Source: Rosa chinensis
Taxonomy: Eukaryota; Streptophyta; Magnoliopsida; Rosales; Rosaceae
Direction of reading: 5' to 3'
NCBI RefSeq assembly: GCF_002994745.2
Contig: NC_037088.1
Span: forward strand, 45,562,911 to 45,626,910
Length of the DNA stretch: 64,000 nucleotides
Both the position numbers and the translations under genes were made by a program. Below, one piece after another: positions 24,571 to 37,195 of the stretch (its first letter is position 1; each line of letters opens with the position of its first letter). The notes under the pieces were generated by a model. That model was not told the origin of the DNA and made no database searches. It saw only the letters and a program-made list of their open reading frames with translations.

Positions 24571-25061
24571 TGTTACCGTGAGGATCCACAGGGGTCTAGT
24601 TAACGTTAGAGAAAGAAAGATAGAGAGTAAGTGAGACATAAGAAGTATAGTGGTTCGTCTCCCGCCTCAGCGGGAGACTACGTCCACTTCAATATTGCAT
24701 TATATGTGTTTGGGCCTTGCGGCCCAACATAATTATAAGGGATGTAATGGGATGGTCTCTAAGTAGGAGGAGGGGTCCCTTTTATAGGTAAGGGAGCCCC
24801 TCTTCTTTACATTTTCTTCAATGTGGGACAAGGAGTCCCATTTCTAGTCCTTAAAGTATGTTGTGAAGGCAAGTTGGCAAGGCCAGGAAAGTTGCTTCTC
24901 GGTGAGGTCTTGGCCGCCTCCGACCACCACAGGGTAGGTTGGATGTCAGGCCACGTGATATATGTCACTGTTGGGCTCCACCACGGCTTGTGGGCCTTCT
25001 AAGAGGGTGTTGCTTATGCTTGGTGACAGAAAAAATAAGCTTGCTAGTAGAGGTATCTACA
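24571..25061 (-). mobile_element. LTR of a minus-strand retroelement (same family as 47780-48247)
   Basis: The 491-bp sequence runs TGTTACCGTG...GGTATCTACA, and long stretches match the solo LTR at 47780-48247 (GTGGTTCGTCTCCCGCCT, ACTACGTCCACTT, TTTTATAGG). The TATA box reads on the minus strand. A primer-binding-site-like sequence lies at its left edge, so it is a 5' LTR in minus orientation. Its right edge sits inside a LINE RNase H frame, which it truncates. No second LTR was found on the left. Confidence 0.7.
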
Positions 25062-26190
25062 TTGGCAGTTCTAGGAGCAAAAGATAATTCCAGATTGTGT
25101 ACATACTTGCTGCACTGATGTATATCCAACAACAAGTTGACATTTTCATTGAGGTCAAAATCTTCTTCCCCAATCTCTTGTGTTGCAACCTGGCAATTAT
25201 TCTCAAGGCATGCTTCTTGGAGGCTACGCTGCCGTAGAAAATCAATGCCCTCACGGATTGCTAGTAGCTCCACTTGCTTTGGAGGTGAAACATGATGTAC
25301 ACACTTTGAAAAACCAGCTACAAAAGAACTATCTTTTCTTTTGATCACTCCACCAATGCCTCCAATATCTTTAGAAGGCAAGAAAGCTCCATCAACATTG
25401 ATTTTGAGCTGTTGTCTTGATGGTGGAGTCCAATGTTTACCCAGTTTGGCTGCTTTGTCTTGTGGCTGTAACTTCTGCATTTGTAGGAATTGGTCATACC
25501 AAGTGAAAGTGGTAACAACAATCTCTTCTGCACTCTTGAGCGTATCATTCCACAATTTACCATTTCTGTTTTTCCATAGAGCCTATAGTAGCATAAGTAG
25601 CTTCTCCTAATTTTCTTTGTTTAGATGGTGGCCCTAATGCAAAAGCTAATCTTTGAAACCGCACGGCAAACAACTAGCAACTGGAATGTTTGCTGCGCCA
25701 ATAGCTTCTTGTGCCACAGGACAGTGACACAACACATGGCTATTTGTTTCCCAAGCTTCACTACATAGCAAACAGTTTTAAGGGCCCAGTATATCCCTTG
25801 TGACTCAAGCTTTCTCGAGTAGGCAATATGTTGTTTGCAGCCCTCCAGAGACACATTTTCACTTTGCCAGGAACCTGTGTTCCAAATTTTCTTTCATAGA
25901 ACCTCGTATGGATTTCCAGATGAGGTAGAAGTTAGGAACTCTCCTATGACCTGTTGTCGAGCAATCCAATATGTAGACTTGACAGTGTACTTTTCCATTC
26001 TTCTCTGGCCTCCATCTATATTGATCTTCCCCTGCAGTTCTACTCAAAGGAATATTGAGAATTTTGTAGCTACCTCGGGTTGAATCAAATACCCAAGAAT
26101 TATCATCATCACCTTGCTTGGAAACTCCAGATTGTATCCTCTGTGTGTCATCTTCTGAAGTTCTAAAACTCTTCAACGTATCTCCCAAGT
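25062..26190 (-). pseudogene. LINE second reading frame, 3' part: zinc-binding and RNase H domains, broken
   Basis: Read on the minus strand, the RNase H-type domain (25500-25062) shows INVDGAFLPSKDIGGIGGVI and, later, VELLAIREGIDFL, carrying the expected Asp and Glu. Upstream, 26130-25700 resembles the zinc-binding domain that follows reverse transcriptase in plant L1-type LINEs (WRPEKNGK..., IWKSIRG, LWHKKLL). The domains are in different frames and there is a stop just before ALWKNRNGKLWND, so at least three breaks are present. The C-terminus was cut off by the LTR at 24571-25061; the open frame now continues into LTR sequence as TSTSKLIF. No reverse transcriptase remains. Confidence 0.7.
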
Positions 26191-26777
26191 TGATAAGAAT
26201 GTATATAATTTTTGACGATTAGGTAAGCGATTACGTACTAACGGCTTGAAAGAACTAAAGGAAATAGAGAGAAAATGAAAGAAAGCAGAAATATCGAAGA
26301 AGAAAATGGGGCTTCATCATTAATAGAAATGAGTTCGTACATGTACTTATAGTTTGCTAAGGAGCTGCATATGACTTACACGTAGCATTAGGTGACAAAC
26401 AAACAATTAACTAACAACTAAACCAGCTTAATCAACAAGTGATTACCACATACAGTAACAAAGAAATTACTGAATGAAATTGTAACACTAACACGGCTGG
26501 CTTAGATAGCGAAGTTCCAGCAGCTCCGTTAGCTCCATTGTTACTGGGAATATAACTCCCAAGTTTATCTATGTTAGGCCCAGTTTGGATTATTATATAT
26601 AAGATAAGCAGCAAAAAGTATATGGTAAAATTGAGTAAGTTTCTTTCAAAAATTTAACAATTTGATGACAGATTATATAAGTCGGTCAGAGTTAACTTTA
26701 TAAGCTGAAAGGGCTGGCCTTTTGAGCCGTTTGGACCGAACCGTACCGATTTGAGGCCGAGTCAAACTGATTTGGAC
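26191..26777 (-). other. Possible solo LTR of a copia element and flank
   Basis: 26213-26492 runs TGACGATTAGG...TGTAACACTAACA. Reversed, it starts TGTTAGTG and contains promoter- and leader-like sequence (ATAAGTACATGTAC, then CT-rich DNA), as copia LTRs do. No target duplication is visible, so the call is weak. 26680-26777 is rich in ACCG words and looks like an older DNA-element remnant that continues at 39938. Confidence 0.3.
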
Positions 26778-27023
26778 CGAAATATTAGGCCTGGCAACGT
26801 GCGGGTATAGTGCGGGTACGGTGCGAGTTCTTAACGGGTCAGGTTTTTAACGAGCCGACCCGGTAAGAACCCGTTAACTTAACCGGTTTCGCGGGCCAAA
26901 CCCCGCGGGTTTGCGGGTTTTCCATTGGAACCCGTTAAAACCGGTAAACATTTTTTTTATTTTTATTTTTTAAATTTTTATCAAAGAAATTAAAACCAAT
27001 TAAGACTTATATATATCCCCCTC

Positions 27024-27538
27024 TGTACATGCATGTCCATTTGCAAGCATAATTAGCTATAATGAGCCACGCTCATGGTACCACCAGGGGTACCAACGCC
27101 CACCATATGAGTGACTGGCGTAAAGACAGTTAGCCGGGTTACCGCCTGAGCCCCGGATCAACCCCAAAGCACCGCCGACGCGCCGCCACGCGCCGTGTCA
27201 AGATGGCATCAGAAGCTACTGAAACTGGGAACTGAAGCACGATCAGTCCCACATCGAAAACAAAGAGAAGATCATCCTCTTCCTCACCTATAAAAGGTTC
27301 TCTCCTCTCTCCTCATTAATGACGCATTCAATACTTACCTACTATTACTTTGTCAACATAAATACATTGACTAACTTAGGCATCGGAGAGTTGAAGACCG
27401 CCCGGCGCGGTCTCCCTCTGACGCCCATTGTATTTTATTTGACAGGTAACGGGAACCACTCACAACAAAGGTATCGATCCGCCTGCCGGATCAGCGTTAA
27501 CTAAGGTCCAGCTACCGCTAGACTTTTAGACATTAACA
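27024..27538 (+). repeat. 5' LTR of the Tat-type element
   Basis: TGTACATG...GACATTAACA, 515 bp. A TATA box (TATAAAAG, 27289-27296) is followed by a CT-rich start region. Relative to the 3' LTR it has G where that has C (27241) and lacks one A near 27396. Confidence 0.95.
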
Positions 27539-27539
27539 T

Positions 27540-27559
27540 TGGCGCCGTCTGTGGGAATC
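27540..27559 (+). other. Primer-binding site
   Basis: TGGCGCCGTC follows the LTR after one base. The first nine bases are complementary to the 3' end expected for a plant tRNA-Asp; the remainder matches less well, so the tRNA assignment is inference. Confidence 0.65.
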
Positions 27560-27591
27560 CTTGAACAGAAGGTCATCCCATCACAGTTACC

Positions 27592-30500
27592 ATGACTAAC
27601 GGTAGCGGGGGAAATATCGGGGAGCAGGCAGACCAGTCCGCCGTTCCCCAACCCGCCCGCCCAGCGGTAAGCATCAACCGCGCACTATTCCACACCCCGG
27701 TCAACCCAGGCGGTGAAACAAATCCAAGCAGCAGCCGTCCCCCAGGTCAGGACCTCACCGCCTTGTATGAACTGGCGCTGGCGGACCTCCACAAAGCAAA
27801 CAGAGAGCGCGAGCAGGAACGCAAGGAGAGGGCGGAGGCCTAAAACCAAGTGGCCACGCTGATGACACGTTTCGACGAGCTAAGGCGAACGCTGGACGCA
27901 AACGCCAACCCTGCACGAAGTGAGCAGTCACACAGCACCAGACACAGCCGGCCTACCGCTGGTATAGGACCCATCGTGCAAATGCAGGTACCGCTAAGCC
28001 CACCTGAGCTGGCAGGAATGGGACCACCCCCTATCCCACAACTGCCGGAGCAGGAGGCGGAGTCATCGCTGCGCACCCACCACTCGAGGACTAGAACAAG
28101 GACTGAGGGTAATCTACCCATTCCCGGGCGGGGGTTCGCTCCGCGGAACGCCCGAGCGGGCCCCGCTGGCGACGCAACCACCCAAATTTTGGAGAGGATG
28201 CAGCAGTTAGAACGGAGATTAATCCTGGCGGAGGCAGGCACCCCGGCGCCAGCCCCAAACCCACTCTTCGCGTCCAGGCCAGGCCCATTCACCGCCACAA
28301 TTTTGCAAGCCGTCAGACCAGCGTTTGCAAAGACCCCAAAAATGTCACATTATAGCGGTAAGACCGATCCCTTCGTCCACATGGACACGTTCAAGAAGGT
28401 CACCAACAACAAGGGATTTGATGACGCCACCCTGTGCCACTTGTTCAGCGAAACGCTGGATAGTGAGGCAATGAGTTGGTTTTTCGAGTGTCCGCCAGGG
28501 TCCATCGACTCATTCCACGCATTATCTCATGCTTTCCTCTCTCGATTCATCTTGTTGTCCGCCGGTCATCACAACACGAGCCAGTTGTTTGGCGTCAGAC
28601 AGGGAGGGGACGAATCATTGAAGGCATTCGTCACAAGATGGCGAGCGGCAGCATCTCAGTGCCGCGATCTCGACAAAACAATGGCTTCGGCGGCTTTCAA
28701 GCAGGGACTCCTCAAGGGACCATTCCTATATCACCTCAACTACAATCATCCAAATGCGGCGTATGATCACCTTATGAGTGAGGCGGTCATTCATGCCCAG
28801 GCAGAGTTTATCACATACGGAGAAACCCCACCGCCACCAGCAACACCAACAAAGTCATCTCAACCCTCCTCCAGCCATCAAGAGACCGCCAGCAAAGCCC
28901 CCACTGCACCGCCAGCTGACAAGAAGAGGGAATGGCAGCAGGGCGGTTACCAAAGCAAGAGGCAGAAAGACAACCACTACAAGGGCAACCGCCAATCCCA
29001 GGGGGACAATCGCAACAAGCAGACGGAATCCTCTCAGCGGTATGCAGTGTTCACCGTCCTCACAGCCTCGTACGAGGAGATTTACAATCAGTGCAAGGAT
29101 CAGATACCACCGCCACCCTCGCCGAGATTCCCCAAAAAGGGTAAGCCAAGAAACACCGGCATGTGGTGCAAGTACCACGAGGACAGCGGTCACAATACCA
29201 ACAGTTGCAACGCTCTCAAAACAACCATTGAGACCCTATACCGTGACGGCAAGATGGATCAATTCAGGGTGCGCCAACCGCCACCTGTGATTGCCAACAT
29301 TGAGCCACTGGGCCGCATCAACACCATCGACGGCGGGGCTCCAATCACCAACATGTCTCACAGGGCAAGAAAGCGTTACGCACGCACCAATCACCCAAAG
29401 GAAGTCTGTAACATCCGCTACGAGAGATCCACCAAACTCCCAAAGTCTGGTTGGGAGCCCATCACCTTCTCAGAGGAGGAGGAGCGAGGAGTACATCTAC
29501 CCCATGACGACCCATTCCTGATCGATGCCATTCTCGACAGATGGTCAGTAGGAAGAATCTTGGTGGATAGCGGATCTGCTGTCAATGTCATATTCAGCGG
29601 TTGTTACAACAACCTTAAGCGGAACAAGAAACTACTACAAGACCATGAGCCATTGCTTAGCTTCTCCGGCGATATCACTCAGCCGCTGGGCTCTGACTAC
29701 ATGCGGTTAACCATCGGCTCCAGTCCATGTATGGCGGAGGTACATACCGAATTTATAATTGTGGACTGTTTCAGTTCGTATAACGCCATCATAGGACGGC
29801 CGGCACTCAACAAGCTCAAATGCATCATCGCCGGATACATGCTTCTCATGAAGTTCCCCACACCCAACGGCACAGGCTGTGTCAGGGGAAGTCAGCAACT
29901 GGCACGAGAATGCTACTCTACCACCATTGCGCGGTCAACCCGCCGCCACGAAATCCTAACAGTAGGAAATCAGGCACCGCCACCAGATATCTTCGAGGAT
30001 CCTAGGGATGAGGAGGAGAAATACGTAAGGAAGGAACCGGTCAATCCTGAAACATCGTTGAAGGTCATCAGCATCTCTGACGAGCACCCAGAGCGGACAG
30101 TCCGCATAGGAGCTCAGCTAGACCCAGAAGTAGCCGCAGAACTCACTCAATTCCTGCGGGACAACGCCGCCGTTTTCGCATGGTCATATGCGGACATGCC
30201 AGGTATCTCTCCCGAAATCATCACACACAAACTAACCATTAAGCCATCCTTCCATCCCATCAAGCAGAGGCGAAGGGCCTTCGACGAGGAGAAATACCGC
30301 GCCATAGGAGAAGAGGTCGCCAAACTCCAGGGCATTGGATTCATCCGCCAGGTAATCTATCCCCAATGGATCTCCAACCTGGTCATGGTCAAGAAGCCTA
30401 GCGGCAAGTGGCGGATGTGTGTCGACTTCAAAAATCTCAACAAGGCGTGCCCAAAGGACAGTTTCCCTCTCCCACGCATTGATCAGCTGGTTGACGCAAC

Positions 30501-33299
30501 CGCCGGGCATGAACTCCTCAGCATGATGGACGCTTTCTCCGGCTACAATCAGATCAAGATGCATCCCAGCGATCAGGAGTGTACCACCTTCACCACCGAC
30601 AAGGGCCTCTATTGCTACAATGTTATGCCTTTCGGTCTGAAGAACGCCGGAGCAACTTATCAGCGGCTGATGAATGCTATGTTCGCTGAACATTTGGGCA
30701 AGATAATCGAGGTCTACGTGGACGACATGTTGGTCAAGAGTATAAAGGCCAGCGGACACGTGGCAAACCTCAAGATCATAGTTACCATCCTCCTGGCCTA
30801 TGGCATGCGCCTCAACCCAGAAAAATGCTTCTTTGGCGTCACCGCCAGCAAATTTCTGGGTTATATCGTCAGTGAACGAGGCATCGAGGCTAACCCGGAC
30901 AAGGTGCAGGCCATACTCGACCTGGCAGACCCTGAGTATAAGGTACACGTCCAATGCCTCCAAGGCAAGTTAACCGCCCTCTCTCGATTCATCTCCAGGC
31001 TCACTGACAGGTGTGCCCCATTTTTCAAACTCCTCAAAACAACTCACAAGAAAGTCATCAACTGGAACCCAGAATGTCAGGCGGCGTTTCAGGGCTTGAA
31101 GGATTACCTGGCGGCAGTCCCACTACTCTCTATCCCTGTGCAAGGAGAGACACTGTTCATATACCTAGCGGTATCGGTATCAGCGGTGAGTTGCGCCATT
31201 GTCCGGCGGGAGGGACAGGACGAGCTCCCAGTTTTCTACGCCGGCAGGGGCATGAACGGGGCAGAAACAAGGTATCCACCCTTAGAGCAGCTAGCTCTTG
31301 CACTCATCGTTGCCGCCAGGCGCCTCCGCCAGTATTTTCAAGCGCACACAATCCACGTGCTGACCAATCAACCACTGAGACAGGTGATGCAGAACCCTGA
31401 ACATTCAGGGCGCCTCAGCAAGTGGGCCATCGAGCTCAGTGAATTTGACATAGACTACAAGCCAAGAACCGCCATGAAGGGTCAGGCGGTAGCGGACTTC
31501 ATCGCCGAGCTCACTGAGCGTCAGCCCAGTCCCAGCACGGAGAATGAGCCCGGGACGGAAATGGTCACCGCTAAGGAGCCAGCTCCCCTACAATCAGATT
31601 GGAACCTGCATGTGGACGGCTCCGCCAGCGCCAAGGCCAGCGGCGCAGGAGTCATCCTCACAGGCCCTGGGGGCTGAATGTGGAATACGCACTAAAATTC
31701 AACTTCAAAGCCTCCAACAACATGGCGGAATACGAAGCACTCATTGCCGGCCTACTCCTCGCCATCGATTCAGGGGCTGACAGCGTCAACATCTTCAGTG
31801 ATTCCCAGTTGGTCGTAAATCAGGTCAATGACAGCTTCCAGGCCAAGGACCAACAGTTAGCGGCATACTTGGGGTACGTTAAGACACTCCTCAAGAAATT
31901 CAAATTTCATAACATCACACAAATCCCCAGGGAAAAGAACGCCAAGGCTGACTCACTGGCAAGGCTAGCAACCGCCCAGCCACATCAGAGTCCAGCGGAC
32001 ACAAGAGTGGAATGTCTTGACAAGCCAAGTATCACAAAAACCCTGGCGGAGATCTTCAACATTGAGGTCAATACCAGCTGGATGGACGAAGTCATTGAGT
32101 ACAAGCGCAACGGCACATTGCCGGACGACAAAGTTAAGGCGCGACAACTCCAGCGGAGGGCAACCCGCTACAACATCCAGAACGGCAAGCTGTACCGCCA
32201 GGGATTCACCCATCCCAACCTCCGCTGCCTAACCCCAGAGGAGGGAAAGGTCGTTCTGGCAGCAATTCATAGCGGAGAATGCGGAAACCATTCAGGCGCC
32301 AGATCCTTAGCCAATCGCACAATGCGACAAGGCTATTTTTGGCCTACTCTCGGCGACGATGCCCGCCAGGTAGCAAGATCATGCCACAAGTGCCAACAAT
32401 TTGCTGACATCCCGCATGCACCGGCGGAACCACTATCGGTCATCGTCGCCCCATGGATCCACTCAACTTGGGGCCTGGATCTGATGGGAAAATTTCAAAC
32501 CGCCAAGGGCCAGTTCAAGTACATCATAGTGGCTATCGACTACGACAGCAAGTGGATAGAGGCGGAACCACTAACAGCAATAACTACCGCCAAGGTAATT
32601 CACTTCCTCTGGAAGAACATCTACTGCCGTTACGGTGTCCCACACACGATAATCACCGACAATGGCACACAATTCAACAACAAGGAGCTCATCTCTTTCA
32701 CCGCCAACTTGGGTACTAAGATGAGTTTTGCATCTGTCGCCCACCCCCAGACCAACGGTCAGGTCGAAGCAGCAAACAAGATAATCAAAAGGCTGCTGAA
32801 GAAAAAACTCGACAAAGCAAAGGGTCTATGGGCGGAGAAACTCCCGGAAGTTCTATGGGCCATCAGAACAACCCCAACTTCCGCAACAGGTGAAACTCCC
32901 TTCTGCATGATGTTCGGAAAGGAGGCTGTCCTGCCCATTGAGGTCTCTCAACCTACCGCCAGAGTCGAGGGCTACCGCCCAGAGACCAACACTGACGGCA
33001 TCAACCTGGACAAGGACCTCCTGGAGGAAAAGCGACACAGGGCCCACCTATGCAACCTGCAAAACAAGCAGCGGGTATCGCGTTTCTACAACGCCAGAGT
33101 CAAGGCCCGGAACCTCCAACTGGGGGACTGGGTAATGAAGGAAGTCATTCCACCGCCAACAAAGCTTCGCCCAACTTGGGAAGGTCCATACAAAATTGTG
33201 GAAGTCGTTAGACCAGGCACCTTCTACTTAATGGACAAGGACGGCGTCACAACGACCCACCCTTGGAATATCGAACACCTTCGGTATTATTACAAATAG
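27592..33299 (+). pseudogene. Gag-pol polyprotein gene of the Tat-type element, two breaks
   Basis: A single frame encoded gag, protease, reverse transcriptase, two RNase H domains and integrase. Landmarks: retrotransposon gag domain (28340-28700), a Cys/His motif (WCKYHEDSGH...C, 29166), protease DSGSA (29566), RT catalytic YVDD (30715-30726), the RT-linked RNase H (31150-31500), a second RNase H starting HVDGSASAKASGAG (31608), integrase zinc finger (H...H...CHKC, 32265-32400) and integrase core Asp-Asp-Glu (GLDLMG 32470, DNGTQ 32660, NGQVEAANK 32755). Break 1: an in-frame TAA at 27841-27843, after 83 codons. Break 2: a one-base frame change at the G run near 31670-31675, within the second RNase H, leading to TGA at 31675. 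Downstream the frame is open to 33299. Both breaks could be real or sequencing errors (the second lies in a homopolymer). Confidence 0.93.
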
Positions 33300-33716
33300 T
33301 CATGCCGCTACCCAAGAGCATCTTGACTTAGCTAAATTTTTGTTCAATATTTAGCTAAGGGAAGCTACCCAACGGGTACTACCCCTCTTTTGTAAACGCT
33401 GATCAGTCAGCTATCAATGAAACGAGGAATTATTCAAACCATTGTTACCAAGTCTAGCACTGAGGGCAACTGGCAACGCCAGGAATCGTCAGCGGACCAC
33501 GTCCGCTACGTGGTGCACTTGGACCAATTTTAATTCCTTTAATGTTTCATTGCTTGGCAAAAGAAAAATCTCTACGTCAAAACTCTAGCGGTACAAACAC
33601 ATCATGACAAACGTCAAACTCTGAAATTTCATTTCAGGGCTGGGACTCCCCACCCAAAATAGTTCATTATTACAGTGTAAAAAAAAAAAAAAAACCTATG
33701 GAAGTCTCAGCTGGCT
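33300..33716. other. Spacer between pol and the antisense gene
   Basis: Non-coding. It holds the 3' end zones of both convergent genes, and a 16-base A tract near 33680-33695. Confidence 0.5.
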
Positions 33717-36416
33717 TCAGCGGTTGTCTTCGGCTTCTCCGGCTTCAACTGGCGGCGGCACGACCGATCGGCTCGCCTGATCGGACCCTCGAGCTGTCGG
33801 ACTGGGAGTCTCCATTGTACCATCCGCCCGGGTGTGTGCCTCCAGAAATCCGGCACGTGACACCTCCGACGGGGTCTGCTGGGGAGTCTGCCGGGACCTT
33901 TCCGGCGGATGGGAGCCACTTTCCCCGCTGCCCGAATGGGTACCTGCCGCAGTGGGAGGCACGACTTCTGTCTCCGGCGGGACACCCTCGACCACCGGCA
34001 CGTCGGGCTGTGACGCCTTTACAAAGTCAATGGCGCCCTTCCGCGTCAACATGTCTATATTTGCCCGGGCCCCAGACTTCGCCGCTTCGGTCAATGTCTT
34101 TTTATACTCCGCCGACATCTTGAACGCTTCAACGGCGGCTGCTGCAGAAGAACTCTGTTCATTTTTCAGGCGGTTGACCTCCCCGTCCAGCCGCTGCATC
34201 TCACCCAGTCTGGCGGCAGACTCCCGCTGCACAATAATGAGCTTCTTATCTTTAGCGGCTATCCGCTCCTGCAGTAATGCGATCTCCTGCTCCAACTGGG
34301 AGACGCGTTCATTCCTCTCCAGGTCCCGCCTTATGGCCGCATTAAGCTTGCCGCGGGCGCCCGCATAGTCACACTCCGCCTTGGCCAGCCCCTGCTCAGC
34401 CTCCGCCAATCTCTCCTTGGCCTCCGCCAGCTCCCTCTGGAGACCTCCGATCTCCCCCCTGAGCTCTTCCTCAATCCGGGGCTGCTTAGACGCCGCCTCG
34501 AACATATCATGTAACCCCGCAGATATTTGACCAAACGCCGAGCTGAAGGGCGATTGGTCAATTGCCGTCGGGCGCGATATGCCCGCCAGACCCCCGAACC
34601 CCAGCCGCTCGCACAGATGGAAAAGGAATGCCCGCTCCCCTTCTGTCATGAATGGCGCATACTCGGCAAAGGAGTCCAGATCACTGACGGCTGCTGCCTC
34701 CCCTCCGCCACTGCACCCTTCGACGCAGCTTGTCGAGCCTTCTTTTGTTGGCGGACTCCGATCACCACCTCTTCTTCCTCTTCCTCGACGGGGGAGTCAG
34801 GCTGCCGGCGTTTTTTCTCCAACGCCCGTTGTGTCCCAGCAGCGGTCCTCGTCACCCGCACCGGCGGCTCACCCCGGGACTCGGTGGCAGTCCCCGTCGG
34901 CTGCACCGTCTTCTTTGAGGACCGCGCCGGGTGGTAGGCATCCGCTCCCGCGGCCTTGTACCAACATTCCCCCTCTCCCCGCCACCCACTTGGGTGTCCG
35001 CCTGCACTACCGGCAGGCCATCCTCACCCAGATGGGAGTGGTGCGGCATCGGCAGCTCCACCGCAACCTCAGACTGGCTCAGCACCAGCGTCTCCGGGTT
35101 CACCACCGTCTGCTGGGCCGCCAGCCCCTCGGCATACATAGCCTCCAGAAAATTTTCTATCTCGGCACGATCCATTGCTTTTTCGAAAGCGTCGCGACTA
35201 GATTTGTTACCGGGCGGGGTTTCTGAAAAGAAAAACACAAACACCAGTCAGTCCGGATCAAAAAAAAAAAAAAAAAAAAAAAAAAAATGAGGTGTGGCGG
35301 AGTGGCTCTCACCAATAGAGCGAGTTAGCCCCAGGTCGACCAGCAATTCCCAACCGGTCAGAAGACGGAAGTCAAGCAAATTGCGGTTCCGCCAGCAGCC
35401 GCGGATCCTCTCCACGCGACACTCCTCTTCGCGCGTCAGAATATACCTTAGTCCCGCTGCACAAACACAATAATCATTAGCAAAAACCGCAGGTTTGCAA
35501 AAGTTTGAAACCGCCAGTTAGTTTTAGCGGAAACCAGTTGCCAACCTCGGATGGGCTGGAATTCCGACTTAGTCTTAAACGTCGGCCCCTCCACATTCGA
35601 CCTAGTATGGTACTCCCAGCCATCTGTGGCGACGCAGAAGGTCCCCCGCCAGTAGGACATTGAGTCCCTTAGATTCTCAATCAACTTGGGCGCTCCCTGG
35701 CGGCGGCTCAGGTTCACGCACCCTCTGCAACCTCGGCGCTTCACATACACTAGCTCGTAGAAGTGAAGCACTTCCGCCACGGTAGGCCCCTCGCACCCCG
35801 ACAAGCGCCACAGGGAGTTCATCGCCAACAGCAACCGCCACATGTTGGGACAGATCTGCCCAAAGGCAAGACCAAACTCGCACACAAGAATTTGGAGATT
35901 GGGCACTAGCGGGAATGTCACTCCTTGGCGGAATATGGCCTCGTGCACGGTAGCACATCCCGCTGGGAGCATCGAGGCCTTCTCATCCGCTGTCGGGGGG
36001 CGCAGCTTCACCGAGCCCGGCAACCGGAACGTCCGCTTCATCCGGTTAACAGCGGCGGCATCCATCCGCCCACCTGCCTCGTCGACGGCGGTGCCATCTG
36101 AGAGGTACCACGCCGACTCGACATTTTGGCCCGGCGCTTCCCCTTCGCCAGCGGAGCCGCTAGCAGCACTATTGCTCGCCAAGCGCTCGTCGCGCCTAGC
36201 CAACTCACCCGCCCTAGAGCTCTCTGGACGCGAACCACGATCCATAGCTATTTCCCAGGGGATGGTCCGAAGTGGCTCAACTTCAAGCGGTTCTGGCAGT
36301 GAGGTTCCTGCATGGGCAGACGGACGCAACGAGTCAATAAAGGTCATATCCGCCACGCTGAACGACACGTCAGACCCGGAATCCTCACTGCTCGAAATAT
36401 CTATGACGTTGGCCAT
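33717..36416 (-). CDS. Antisense accessory gene of the Tat-type element (PF04195-like plus coiled coil)
   Basis: It reads opposite to gag-pol. Exons 1 to 3 fit GT-AG rules in phase: 36416-35546, 35456-35313, and from 35222. Exon 1 starts MANVIDISSSEDSGS and includes GVTFPLVPNLQILVCEFGL and PNMWRLLLAMNSLWRLSG, which resemble the plant family 'putative gypsy type transposon' (PF04195). Farther on, 34649-33717 is open for 310 codons and is a long coiled coil (heptads such as ELAEAKERLAEAEQGLAKAE) with a Pro/Ser-rich tail; an acidic EEEEEE stretch followed by KKRR-type basic residues lies near 34780. Joining exon 3 to the coiled-coil part needs two frame changes (around 34880 and 34700), so there are further introns or real frameshifts. 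Function unknown; antisense genes are known from other Tat-branch elements such as Grande. Confidence 0.7.
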
Positions 36417-37195
36417 CCCAAACCCTAAAACCCACATCAGTTAGCACAAATACAGATCTAACCTACTCTCACATCAGATATAGCCAAAGATGCCAAGAAC
36501 AACTACCCACAAAAATACCAAAACAAAAACAACCGCACGCTCAACCCAGATTAGACCGTCTAGCAAAACCCAAAACCCCAACTTTCTGTCAAACACCATA
36601 ACCTCCCTCAAATCTCTCCCTACACCCTCCGAAAACAGCACAGAAGCAATATCATACCATTAACAGAAATACCAAAACCCAGAAACCACCATTGCAGATT
36701 CAATGAAACAGGAAGAGGATCCGAAATACCAACCTCACGTCGAAGACTTTGGAGTGCAGTTCGTCTTCACTAACAGATTTCGTCCTCTCCAGTCCGACTA
36801 CTCCACGCAAACCCGGGGATCTCCTTCGCAATTCGCAGGCGAACAAGGCTCGAAGCAGGCAACTCAGATTTGAAGATTTTCCAGAAATGTCGAAACTCGC
36901 TCAGTTCCCCCCTTTTTATGTCAACATCAAATAATCCTGAGCCGTCCGCTACAAAACTACATCACGTACCAACCGTACACGTGTCCCACGTCTTCATTAA
37001 CTCCCTGGATTAACCGAGGCGTCGCCTCGGTTACGAAATCCATCATTACTCGCATTAATGACGAGAAGACGGCTAGGCTTAGGAGGCAAGCCTCCAGACG
37101 CTAACCCTCTCAGAGTTAGCCACGTGTCAACCGTCATCATTCTTTGGCTTCCAAGGGAAGTCACCACCTGACAAGTAAACCCCCAACCATGGCAA
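36417..37195 (-). promoter_or_regulatory. Leader and promoter region of the antisense gene
   Basis: The minus strand upstream of exon 1 contains CT-rich leader-like sequence (36480-36780) and no open frame. The promoter is inferred from position; a TATA box is not certain. Confidence 0.35.

Noticed and set aside
28091..31400. Many overlapping open frames on both strands in 27.8-33.3 kb
   Set aside because: They are shadows of the gag-pol frame, which alone carries recognisable domains in order.
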